Assembly: GCA_026707545.1 (NCBI GenBank)
Contig: JAPOWR010000001.1
Span: 1,178,001-1,242,000, forward strand
DNA from: Acidobacteriota bacterium
GTDB taxonomy: Bacteria > Acidobacteriota > Thermoanaerobaculia > Multivoradales > Multivoraceae
Direction: 5' to 3'
Length of the DNA: 64,000 nucleotides
Shown here: positions 37,101-44,757 of the stretch, one piece after another
Layout of the letters: each line of letters opens with the position of its first letter
Position numbering within the stretch: position 1 is the first letter of the stretch
Position numbers and translations under genes: made by a program
The notes under the pieces: generated by a model
What the model was told of the DNA's origin: nothing
The model's database searches: none
Seen by the model: the letters and a program-made list of their open reading frames with translations, nothing else

Positions 37101-37446
37101 CGATCACATCAACCGGTTGCGGCGCGAAGGCATCGCCCGCGACAAAGCGATCGTTCTCGGCGGCAAGAATCGCCTGCGGCCCATCCTGATGACGGCGGTG
37201 ACGACGATTCTGGGCCTGTCGCCGATGGTGGCGCCGTTCTTCCTGCCTCAGGTGTTCGGGCAGCCCGAAGGCCGGGCTGCCTTCTGGGCGCCGGTGGGTC
37301 TCGTCATCCTGGGCGGACTGACCACTTCGACGTTCCTGACCCTGCTCGTGATTCCGACGGTTTACTCCCTGGTCGATGACTTCAAGCTCTTCATCCAGCG
37401 GGTTGTGCGGGCGGCAGTCGCCGTTCCGCGGAGAAAGATGGCATGA
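34198..37446 (+). CDS. RND efflux permease (HAE1-like), first of two
   Basis: About 1082 residues, 12 helices with two large periplasmic loops. RRVTMFMATLGVLVLGWLSL is TM1. GGLAIVFMFLFLRKFRTTLLVAL and LMGLMLAIGMLLDNSIVVIESIF (TM4) carry D-N where AcrB has D-D. MILAVVLIYMIMAALFEDFLQPF and GLLILAGIVVNNAIVLID complete the second half. A proton-driven inner-membrane pump, substrate unknown. I prefer ATG at 34198 because aaggagg lies 5 nt upstream; GTG at 34171, overlapping the previous stop, is the alternative. The membrane-fusion gene overlaps its stop by 4 bp. Confidence 0.93.
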   Translation: MEGQGTGLRGGPEEQEAALQEAAAHVPVHPLIRFAVERRVTMFMATLGVLVLGWLSLTRLPLEFLPLFQSSNISVRVPYQSSSPEEIARSIIWPLEDSLGTINGVRLLRSRASGSSASVDIEFQDGTDMELAAVDVRDRIDRVRNELPSDVEQIYVRRFESTDIPVLRSSLSAPWDQDELNDFVEDVLLPRIERLEGVAQAEVWGMLSRELRIELLPDRMAAHGVDVRELRQILQNNHVNVSGGYLREGSRRLLVRTVGEFRAPDEIRDLPIRGDGLRVGDVADVKFGYPDKYEHNFLNGVEAINLSVNKASDANLLEVVNRVKAELEAIRQTPEGEGLEFRHFHDTSIDVRQGLTELGRSGLIGGGLAIVFMFLFLRKFRTTLLVALAVPLSLVMTFVMMYLGRQAGVTEITLNVMSLMGLMLAIGMLLDNSIVVIESIFRHRQELGANAKYAALGGASDVAMPIICSTMTTMCVFVPLIFFGSGGGGPGSFSRFMGDIGTTVCVVMLGSLVISLTVVPMIAAILLRSESKRRFRLLDRMNDLYGRTLGFTLRHRFVFTMVIGTLLYGSWVLYNSIERSYNQPSQGRALTVFVETPRQMGMDERLALYDEVYAMLDARRDEWEIADIAHQVRRGGGRSRGYGGSNRFEIYLKPEEVSELSTDEVTELIREAMPQRVGVLFKLARTEFGPPGSGRSGMDVELIGDDVGTLELLVPRITERLRQIPIVGDIDNSFESGDDEIRVSVNRERALQGGLSSQAVAMTVSGALSSRSLAYFKTAEREIGMVMQYREEDRETLDQLKKMPVLVSDPNGEGAGVTLPISSLASFNVQSGPSEVERENRRAKVEIDVTAAGGTPGFMLRRPVQMALADVPLPPGYEWSLGRRFMEAEEDASRAVLAMILAVVLIYMIMAALFEDFLQPFTIMLSIPFAFIGVGLIMFLAGQPRSDSSNMGLLILAGIVVNNAIVLIDHINRLRREGIARDKAIVLGGKNRLRPILMTAVTTILGLSPMVAPFFLPQVFGQPEGRAAFWAPVGLVILGGLTTSTFLTLLVIPTVYSLVDDFKLFIQRVVRAAVAVPRRKMA

Positions 37447-39044
37447 AACTCAAGAGATGCATGGGCAAGGCGCGGTCGGCCGGCGCCCTTCTGTTGATCG
37501 CGGCGGTGGCCGCCGCAGGCATCGGCTGCGGCCAGTCCAGCGCCGAAGCGGGCGGCGAGAACCCCCGCGCGGGCCAGGGCGGTCCTGGCGGCGGCCCTCC
37601 GGGCGGCGGCCAGCGCAGCGGGCGGCCTGGGGGGCGTGGCGGCGGTCCTCCGGGTGGCTTCCCGGGCGGCATGCCGCCAGGCTTCGGCGCTCCCGCCAGC
37701 GCGATTCCGGTCAGGGTGACGAGCGTCATTCGCCGCGACATCGCGGACTACCTGGAGACGAACGGTTCGCTCGAGGCCGAGAACGAGGTCGACATCGTGG
37801 CCCGGACGACCGGCCCGATCGTCGAACTGAACGTCGAGGAGGGCGACTTCGTCCGGGCGGGTCAGGTGCTGGCCCGGATCGACGCCGCTGAGATCGAGGC
37901 CCAGCTCGGCATTGCCCGGGTCAACCTGGCCGAGGCGGAACTGGCCTGGAACCGCGCCCAGGATTCGTTCCAGGCCGAGGTCGTCAGCCAGGAGGCCTAC
38001 GACCTGGCGAAGTCCAACTTCGACGCCGCCGCCGCCCAGATCGTCGGCACCGAGATCCTGCTGGACTACACCGTGATCCGGGCGCCCTTCGACGGCCTGA
38101 TCATCGAGCGGGTGATCAAGAACGCCGAGCACGTCGCGAACAACGCGCGGCTGTTCCGGATCTCCGACTTCGACCCGCTGCTCTGTCCGATTCAGCTTCC
38201 CGAGAAGGACCTGCCGCGGCTCAAGCTGGATCAACCCGCCTACCTGACGGTCGAGGCGTATCCCGGCGTGCGCTTCCCCGCCCGGGTGCTGCGGATCAGC
38301 CCGGTGGTCGACCCGGCGACCGGTACGGTCAAGGTCACTCTCGAAGTCCAGGCCCAGGGCCGCCTGCGGCCCGGCATGTTCGCCAGCGTGTTCGTCGAGA
38401 CGGATGTTCACGAGAACGCGATCGTCGTGCCGAAGCAGGCCCTGGTCCTGGAGAGCACTTCCGACACCGTCTACGTGGCGATGGACGACGGAGGGGGCGG
38501 CACGGTCGCCCAGCGCCGCGAGCTGGAACTCGGCTACGAGGAGAGCGACAGCCTGGAGGTCCTTTCCGGTTTGCGCGAGGGTGAGGACGTCGTGATCGTC
38601 GGTCAGGACGGCCTCTCCGACCGGACACCGATCTCGATCGATGAGCGTGAGGGGCCGGCCGCGGCGCCGGCGATGTTCACGGCGGTCCCGGCCACGGCCG
38701 CCGGGCGGGCGACCCAGGTCGCGGCCGGTCAAGTGGCGCCGGTTGCCGGCGGGGCGCCAGCGGCCGAGCAGGCCGCGCCGCGGCCGCGCCGGCCGGGCGG
38801 ACCCGGGTCCGGTCCGCCGGGGCAGGGAGGTCCCGGAGGCTTCCGCGGTGCTCAGCCGGGAGGGTTCGATCCGAGTCAAATGACCCCCGAACGGCTCGAG
38901 ATGATGCGGGCCCGCATGAAGGAACGTGGCATGAGCGACGAGCAGATCGACCAGATGATGGAGCGCATCCGCAGCGGCCAGCGGCCGCCAGGAAGACCGC
39001 CCGGTGGACCGCCGGGCCGGCAACAGGGTGGACCTCCGGGTTGA
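37443..39044 (+). CDS. RND efflux periplasmic adaptor (membrane-fusion lipoprotein) with Gly/Pro-rich linkers
   Basis: 533 residues, much longer than typical adaptors (350-420). The lipobox follows LLLIAAVAAAGIGCG. A Gly/Pro/Arg-rich tract spans about residues 38-88. The adaptor core runs from SVIRRDIADYLETNGSLEAE through the lipoyl half-motifs (EVDIVARTTGPIVELNVEEGDFVRAGQVLARID and VIRAPFDGLIIE) to the beta-barrel (KVTLEVQAQGRLRPGMFASV). A second Pro/Gly-rich region fills the last roughly 90 residues and contains a helix MTPERLEMMRARMKERGMSD. It should bridge an RND permease to an outer-membrane channel. It lies between two RND permeases; no TolC-like gene is nearby. Confidence 0.92.
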   Translation: MKLKRCMGKARSAGALLLIAAVAAAGIGCGQSSAEAGGENPRAGQGGPGGGPPGGGQRSGRPGGRGGGPPGGFPGGMPPGFGAPASAIPVRVTSVIRRDIADYLETNGSLEAENEVDIVARTTGPIVELNVEEGDFVRAGQVLARIDAAEIEAQLGIARVNLAEAELAWNRAQDSFQAEVVSQEAYDLAKSNFDAAAAQIVGTEILLDYTVIRAPFDGLIIERVIKNAEHVANNARLFRISDFDPLLCPIQLPEKDLPRLKLDQPAYLTVEAYPGVRFPARVLRISPVVDPATGTVKVTLEVQAQGRLRPGMFASVFVETDVHENAIVVPKQALVLESTSDTVYVAMDDGGGGTVAQRRELELGYEESDSLEVLSGLREGEDVVIVGQDGLSDRTPISIDEREGPAAAPAMFTAVPATAAGRATQVAAGQVAPVAGGAPAAEQAAPRPRRPGGPGSGPPGQGGPGGFRGAQPGGFDPSQMTPERLEMMRARMKERGMSDEQIDQMMERIRSGQRPPGRPPGGPPGRQQGGPPG

Positions 39045-39079
39045 TCCGCGGCCGCGACTCCTGACCAGGTAATCACGAG

Positions 39080-42000
39080 ATGCGGGTTGTTTCCTTCGCC
39101 ACCCGGCGACCGGTCACGGTGTTCATCTTCGCCCTGGCGGCGGTGGTCTTCGGCGGCGTCGCCTTCCGCGACCTGGCGGTCGACTTGCTGCCGGACATCA
39201 CGTACCCGTCACTCACCGTTCAGACGGGGTACGAGGGCGCGGCGCCGGTAGAGATGGAGACCCTGATCACGCGACCGGTCGAGGATGCGGTCGGCGTGGT
39301 CAACGGCGTCAACCGGGTCGTGTCCAGCTCCCGGGCGGACATCAGCGAGGTCACCCTGGAGTTCTCCTGGGGCACGAACATGGACTTCGCGTCGCTCGAC
39401 GTGCGCGAGCGGCTGGATCAGGTGCGCCTGCCGATCGCGGCCGACCGGCCGGTCTTGCTGCGCTACGACCCTTCCCTTGATCCGATCCTGCGGATGGGGC
39501 TCGCCGGCGGCGGCAGCGACCTGATCGCGTTGCGCCTGCTGGCCGAGGAGGACCTGAAACGGAAGCTCGAGCGCCTGGAGGGAGTGGCGGCGGTGGTCGT
39601 CAGCGGCGGCCTGGAGGAGGAGATCCAGGTCGAGATCGACGAGCGTCGCCTGAGCAGTCTCGGGTTGACGATGAACCAGGTGATGAACCGCCTGGGGCAG
39701 GAGAACGTGAACCTGACCGGCGGCCGGCTGCGCGACGGTCAGACCGATTACCTGGTGCGAACGATCAACGAGCTGCTGCGTCCGGAAGAGATACGGGAGA
39801 TCGTGATCGACCGGGCCCAGGGAGCGATCGTCCGCCTCGAGGACATCGCCCGCGTCTACCAGGGTGCCAGGGAGCGCGAGGTGATCACCCGGATCGACGG
39901 CCAGGAGGCGGTGGAGATCGCGGTCTACAAGGAGGGCGGCACGAACACGGTGACCGTCGCTTCCGCCGTGCTCGAGCGGGTGGAGGAGCTGGAGGAGGAG
40001 CTCAGGGCGATCGATCCCCAGCTCGAGCTGAGCGTGCTGACCGACCAGTCGCGCTACATCCGGGACTCCGTGTCGGCCGTGATCGAGACGGCCCTCATCG
40101 GCGGTTCGCTGGCGATCGTCGTCCTCTTCCTGTTCCTGCGGAGCGCGCCGAAGACACTGATCATCGGAATCTCGATCCCGGTCTCGGTCGTGGCGACCTT
40201 CTTCCTGATGTACGTCGCCGGAGTGTCGCTCAACATCATGTCGCTCGGCGGCATCACGCTCGGCATCGGTCTCCTGCTGGACAACTCGATCGTCGTCCTG
40301 GAAGCGATCCAGCGCCGCCGCGACGATGGGCTAGGCGTCGTCGAGGCTGCCCGGGCCGGCGCCTCCGAGGTCGGCCGGGCGGTGATCGCGAGCACGATCA
40401 CGACCGTCTGCGTGTTCGTGCCGATCGTGTTCGTCGAGGGCGTCGCCGGCCAGATGTTCGGCGACCAGGCCCTGACCGTGACGTTCTCCCTGCTGGTGTC
40501 GCTGGGGGTCGCGCTGACCGTGATCCCGATGCTCGCCTCCCGGAGGTTCTTCGCTGCCGGCGAACCGGTCGAGGCGGTCCAGAGCGTCGGGCGTTCCAAC
40601 CCCGTGACCCGCGGCCTTTCGGCTTTCTTCAACGCGATCGGCGTCGGCATCGCGCTGGCTGTCAGGACCGTCTTCCGCGGCGTAGCGGCCGTGATGTCGG
40701 TGTTGTTGCGCCCCGTGCTTGCGGCGTTCGACGCGTTGCTTCGGGGCGTTACCGCCGTCTACGCCCGGATTCTCCGGGGAGCCCTTCGACATCCCGTGCT
40801 GGTCGTCCTGGTGGCCGTCGTACTCCTTGCGGGGAGCGTCCAGCTCATTGGCTCCCTGGGCAGCGAACTCGTCCCGGAGTTGATTCAGGGCGAGTTCTAC
40901 GTCGACGCCGAACTGGCGCCGGGCAGCCGTCTGGAGGTGACGGACCGACGCCTGGCGGCGGTTGACAGGTTCGTGGGGGAACAACTGAAGGACGACGTGC
41001 AGTCGGTGTACACGGTGGTGGGCACGTCGAACGAACAGGGCGGCGCCGCCGGCGAGCGACGAGAGAACATCGGTCAGGTCAACGTGCGATTGCATCCGCC
41101 GATCGACGCCGAGCGCGAGGAATCGGTGATGAGCCGGATCAGGGACAAGATCGACGCGGAGAACGCGTCCTTCGCGGGCCAGGGGCCGGCGATCGGGGGG
41201 GGCGCCTCAGTTCCGGCCGGCGCCGGAGTCGGGCCTGGGTCGCTGGTCATGGACGATACGATGAAGTACCGGTTCGGCCGTCCGACCTACTTCAGTTTCC
41301 GGAGCCCGGTCGAGGTGCAGATCCGTGGCCATAACCTGGCGTTGCTGAAGAGGCTGGCGGACCAGGTGGTCTCCCGAATGCGCGGGGTCGAGGGTCTGGT
41401 GGACGTGAAGTCCTCGACCGAAGGCGGCAACCCGGAGCTGCAGATCATCTTCGACCGGGAACGGCTGTCGATGCTGAACTACACGGTCGCCGAGCTTGGC
41501 GCCGTCATCCGCTCCAAGGTGCAGGGCGACATCGCGACGGACATCGTGCGCGAGGACCGCAACATCGAGGTGAGACTGCGGACCGATGAGGGCTACCGCG
41601 ACTCGGTGCGCGATCTGCGCAACCTGAACATTCGTCAGAGCGGTGCTGTGCCGCTGCCGCTGTCGGCGGTCGCCGACGTCATCGAGACGGAGGGACCCGC
41701 GGAGATCCGCCGCAGCGACGGCACGCGGGTGGCGCAGATCGAGGCGAACATCGTCGGCCGCGACCTGGGCAGCGTTTCCGACGACATCCAGGCGATCCTC
41801 GACACGACGCGGTTCCCGGTGGGCTTCGACGTTCTCGTAGGAGGCCAGCGCCAGGAGATGGAACGCTCGTTCGACAGCATGAGACTGGCGATACTGCTCG
41901 CGGTGTTCATGGTCTACCTGGTCATGGCGTCGCAGTTCGAGTCGCTGCTGCACCCCTTCGTCATCCTGTTCGCGGTGCCGTTTTCGATCATCGGCGCGAT

Positions 42001-42400
42001 CGGCATCCTCTACCTGACGCGCACACCGGTCAGCATCGTCGTCCTGATCGGCGGCATCCTCCTGGCCGGAATTGTCGTCAACAACGCGATCATCCTGATC
42101 GACTACACGAATCGCCTGCGGCGTGCCGGCAAGGCCAAGGTCGAGGCGCTGCGCGAGGCCTGCCTGGTGCGTCTGCGGCCGATCCTGATGACGACATCGA
42201 CCACCGTGCTGGGCCTGCTGCCGATGGCGCTGGGACTGGGGGAGGGGGCGGAGCTCAGAACGCCGATGGCCCTGACCGTGGTCGGCGGGCTGTTGACCTC
42301 CACGCTACTGACGCTGATCGTGATCCCCGCGCTCTATCTCCTGCTGGACTTCCGCAAGCGTGACGCCGACCCTGAGGCCGTCGCCGAAGCCGCTACGTAG
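39080..42400 (+). CDS. RND efflux permease, second of two
   Basis: 1106 residues. It begins MRVVSFATRRPVTVFIFALA with DLLPDITYPSLTVQT, and has the RND layout: SLAIVVLFLFLRSAPKTLII, GITLGIGLLLDNSIVVLEAI (again D-N in TM4), AVFMVYLVMASQFESLLHPF and GGILLAGIVVNNAIILIDYT. An extra hydrophobic/linker segment (about 510-560) sits before TM7. It starts 36 bp after the adaptor stop and is probably in the same transcript. It differs clearly in sequence from the first permease, so a mixed (MdtBC-like) trimer or two separate pumps sharing one adaptor are both possible. Confidence 0.93.
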   Translation: MRVVSFATRRPVTVFIFALAAVVFGGVAFRDLAVDLLPDITYPSLTVQTGYEGAAPVEMETLITRPVEDAVGVVNGVNRVVSSSRADISEVTLEFSWGTNMDFASLDVRERLDQVRLPIAADRPVLLRYDPSLDPILRMGLAGGGSDLIALRLLAEEDLKRKLERLEGVAAVVVSGGLEEEIQVEIDERRLSSLGLTMNQVMNRLGQENVNLTGGRLRDGQTDYLVRTINELLRPEEIREIVIDRAQGAIVRLEDIARVYQGAREREVITRIDGQEAVEIAVYKEGGTNTVTVASAVLERVEELEEELRAIDPQLELSVLTDQSRYIRDSVSAVIETALIGGSLAIVVLFLFLRSAPKTLIIGISIPVSVVATFFLMYVAGVSLNIMSLGGITLGIGLLLDNSIVVLEAIQRRRDDGLGVVEAARAGASEVGRAVIASTITTVCVFVPIVFVEGVAGQMFGDQALTVTFSLLVSLGVALTVIPMLASRRFFAAGEPVEAVQSVGRSNPVTRGLSAFFNAIGVGIALAVRTVFRGVAAVMSVLLRPVLAAFDALLRGVTAVYARILRGALRHPVLVVLVAVVLLAGSVQLIGSLGSELVPELIQGEFYVDAELAPGSRLEVTDRRLAAVDRFVGEQLKDDVQSVYTVVGTSNEQGGAAGERRENIGQVNVRLHPPIDAEREESVMSRIRDKIDAENASFAGQGPAIGGGASVPAGAGVGPGSLVMDDTMKYRFGRPTYFSFRSPVEVQIRGHNLALLKRLADQVVSRMRGVEGLVDVKSSTEGGNPELQIIFDRERLSMLNYTVAELGAVIRSKVQGDIATDIVREDRNIEVRLRTDEGYRDSVRDLRNLNIRQSGAVPLPLSAVADVIETEGPAEIRRSDGTRVAQIEANIVGRDLGSVSDDIQAILDTTRFPVGFDVLVGGQRQEMERSFDSMRLAILLAVFMVYLVMASQFESLLHPFVILFAVPFSIIGAIGILYLTRTPVSIVVLIGGILLAGIVVNNAIILIDYTNRLRRAGKAKVEALREACLVRLRPILMTTSTTVLGLLPMALGLGEGAELRTPMALTVVGGLLTSTLLTLIVIPALYLLLDFRKRDADPEAVAEAAT

Positions 42401-42433
42401 GCAGCACGCAGCGCCGTCAGATCGCGGAGCGCG

Positions 42434-44734
42434 CTACGGGAAGGCCTCTGCGAGTTCGGAGGCAGTCCAGGGGTCTAAACGCTCGCCTGTGCGTTGGCGA
42501 ACCGCCGTGACGAGTTCGGGCGAAACGGGACCGGCGGTGTTGCCCCAGCTTCGGCGAATGTAGGTGAGGAGGGCGGCGATCGCGGTGTCGGGGAGGCGGG
42601 GGTCGGTGGCGAAGCCGGGCATCAGGTCGTCCCAGGTTTCGCCGTGGACTTCGATCGGCCCCTCGATTCCCTGGAGGACGAGGGCGACCAGGCGCTCGGA
42701 CGAGCCGAGTACCCATGGGGAGCGGACCAGGCTCGGGCCCAGACCGTCCTGGCCCCGGCCGTCCTCGTTGTGGCAGGAGCGGCAGGCGCGGTAGTGGCGG
42801 CGGCCGCGGTTGAGCTGGGCGGTTTCCGCGGCGGTCAGCGCGGGAGCGGCCGCCGAGGCATCGGGGACAACGTCGGTCGAAGTGCCGTCCGGATTCGCGG
42901 CGAGGGCGACCTGGCGGTGGAAGGGGTCGTCCGGCTGGGCCGCAACTCGTTCCGCCAGGACCGTTCTCGCCCAGGTCGACTCCCCGGCGAGGGCGCCGAG
43001 GGTCAGGAGCGCCTGGGTGCGGACATGGGGCGACGAGGAGTCGAGCAGGTCGGTGACCGCGGTCCCACCAGTGGCGCTTCGGGCCAGCGTTTCGTCGCCG
43101 GCGCGCAAGGCGTGGACGACGAGCCAGGGATCACGGGCTCGCAGGGCTTTCTGCACGATGGTGTCATCCAGCTCGCCGCGACCGTGGAGGGTCCACATGG
43201 CGTGGATCCGGGCGAGCGGATCTTCGCCGGAGCCGGCGAGTTCGCGCAGAGCGCCCGTGCCCGCGTCGTCGAGTTCGTTCTCGACCAGTAGCCGCTGGGC
43301 CGTGTCGCGCTGCCAGCCGTTCGGGTGGGACAGCGCGGCGATACGGTCCGCCGTGGTTCCGAGACGCGGCGCTTCGCGACGGACGGAGGCGGGGTTCTCG
43401 ACATCCTCTTCCCAGACCACACGGTAGACGCGGCCCATGCCGAGCGGGCGGTCGAGCCCGTGCTCCAGGATGTACTCGCGGAGGTAGGTCGTTACGTACC
43501 GCACGTGCTGCAGGATGCCGCGGTACATGTCGATCACGTAGAGCGCGCCATCCGGCCCGACCTTCGCATCGACCGGGCGGAAACGCTCGTCGGTCGAGGC
43601 CAGGAACTCGCGTTCGACCCAGTCCGGATCGCCGTAGCGACGGTGCTCGGCGACCAGGGTCGGGATGCTGTTCTTCACCGGACCGGGCGCGAGATCGAAG
43701 TGGGCGACCACGTTGCCGGCGGGCTCCGGCACGAAGACATCGCCGCGGAAGGTGGCCGGAAACTGGTCGCCCCTGTAGACCGTCAGACCGCTGACCGAGG
43801 TGGTCACGGCCAGCCGGCCGTCCCCGCGCAGCATGCCGTTCACGTAGCCGCGGTTGATGCCCGGATTCACGCGGATCGAGTAGACCGTCTCGTCGTGGAC
43901 AAGCCTTTCACTGGCGCCGATGCCGCCGCCCCGCGGCTGATGCTCCGGGTTGGCGAGGGCGTACTCGGCCGGGACCAGGTCGGCGAACAGAAAGCGGGAG
44001 TTCGTGTTGTAGTACAGGCGGCCGACGTCGTCCTGGGCGATGCCCCACTGGCCGCGGAACAGGGTTGGATCGACCTCGAGCGACACGCCCTCCGGTCCCC
44101 GACGCAACCGGAAACGCCGGTCCGACTTCGAGTTGTAGATCCAGTTGTCGAGGCCCCAGAGGAGTCCATTTTCCGTGTGCTCTAGCAGGTCGGGGTCCGG
44201 ATCGCCGTAGTCGAGCAGCCGCTCGCGGCTGCCGCAGCGAGGTAGTCCGCCGTCGCTCGTCTCGCTGCGGCACAGCCACAGGTTCGGCGGCTCACCGATC
44301 AGGACGCCTCCGGATACCGCCGCGATCGCCCGCGGGCTGACCAGACCGTCCAGGTAGACCCCGCTCCGATCCATCGCGCCGTCGTGGTCGGTGTCCTCGA
44401 GCACAACGACGCTTCCCACCGGCTCCTGCTCGCCGATCCCGTCGACGTTTGGCATGAAGCCCCGCATCTCGACGACGTAGAGCAACCCCCGTTCGTCCCA
44501 GGCCATCGCCACCGGGTCTTCGACCAGGGGTTCCGCGGCGACCAGCTCGATGCGAAAACCCGGAGCCACGCGCAGCGTTGCCATCGCTTCCGCAGGTGCC
44601 AGGGGCGGCGCCTCCGGTACTTCGAGCCGGCGCCAGATCTGATCCATCACGTGGCCTTCGCGGTCGCCTCGCTGGGCCGCCAGGGGCGCCGTGCAGAGGG
44701 CGAGTACGACGAAGGAAAAGACTCGCCAGCGCAT
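42434..44734 (-). CDS. PVC-type CxxCH haem protein with sorbosone-dehydrogenase-like propeller and HEAT repeats
   Basis: 766 residues. Signal peptide MRWRVFSFVVLALCTAPLAA-Q. The N-terminal propeller starts LRVAPGFRIELVAAEPLVEDPVAMAWDERG, like the membrane-bound dehydrogenase domain TIGR02604, with GLLWGLDNWIYNSKSD further on. HEAT-like repeats follow from about residue 430 (DRIAALSHPNGWQRDTAQRLL). The C-terminal cytochrome c domain contains CRSCHNEDGRGQDG (CxxCH, near residue 650) and FATDPRLPDTAIAALLTYIR. It probably oxidises a sugar or polyol in the periplasm and passes electrons to its haem; the substrate is unknown. It is divergent from an Nramp-like gene, with only 23 bp between starts. 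Confidence 0.88.
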   Translation of the reverse strand: MRWRVFSFVVLALCTAPLAAQRGDREGHVMDQIWRRLEVPEAPPLAPAEAMATLRVAPGFRIELVAAEPLVEDPVAMAWDERGLLYVVEMRGFMPNVDGIGEQEPVGSVVVLEDTDHDGAMDRSGVYLDGLVSPRAIAAVSGGVLIGEPPNLWLCRSETSDGGLPRCGSRERLLDYGDPDPDLLEHTENGLLWGLDNWIYNSKSDRRFRLRRGPEGVSLEVDPTLFRGQWGIAQDDVGRLYYNTNSRFLFADLVPAEYALANPEHQPRGGGIGASERLVHDETVYSIRVNPGINRGYVNGMLRGDGRLAVTTSVSGLTVYRGDQFPATFRGDVFVPEPAGNVVAHFDLAPGPVKNSIPTLVAEHRRYGDPDWVEREFLASTDERFRPVDAKVGPDGALYVIDMYRGILQHVRYVTTYLREYILEHGLDRPLGMGRVYRVVWEEDVENPASVRREAPRLGTTADRIAALSHPNGWQRDTAQRLLVENELDDAGTGALRELAGSGEDPLARIHAMWTLHGRGELDDTIVQKALRARDPWLVVHALRAGDETLARSATGGTAVTDLLDSSSPHVRTQALLTLGALAGESTWARTVLAERVAAQPDDPFHRQVALAANPDGTSTDVVPDASAAAPALTAAETAQLNRGRRHYRACRSCHNEDGRGQDGLGPSLVRSPWVLGSSERLVALVLQGIEGPIEVHGETWDDLMPGFATDPRLPDTAIAALLTYIRRSWGNTAGPVSPELVTAVRQRTGERLDPWTASELAEAFP

Positions 44735-44744
44735 CGCGGTGAAG

Positions 44745-44751
44745 TAGCCTA
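44745..44751. promoter_or_regulatory. Shared bidirectional -10 element (TAGCCTA)
   Basis: TAGCCT on the plus strand (44745-44750) is 7 bases before the ATG at 44758. TAGGCT on the minus strand (44751-44746) is 11 bases before the ATG at 44734. Both genes would have no leader or only a few bases, and neither has a Shine-Dalgarno sequence. The 23-bp spacer holds nothing else. Confidence 0.5.
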
Positions 44752-44757
44752 GCCGAC

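Noticed and set aside
33964-37107. A 1047-codon minus-strand open frame opposite the first RND permease
   Set aside because: Same reason: antisense to a clear RND gene, His/Asp/Gln-rich translation without motifs.
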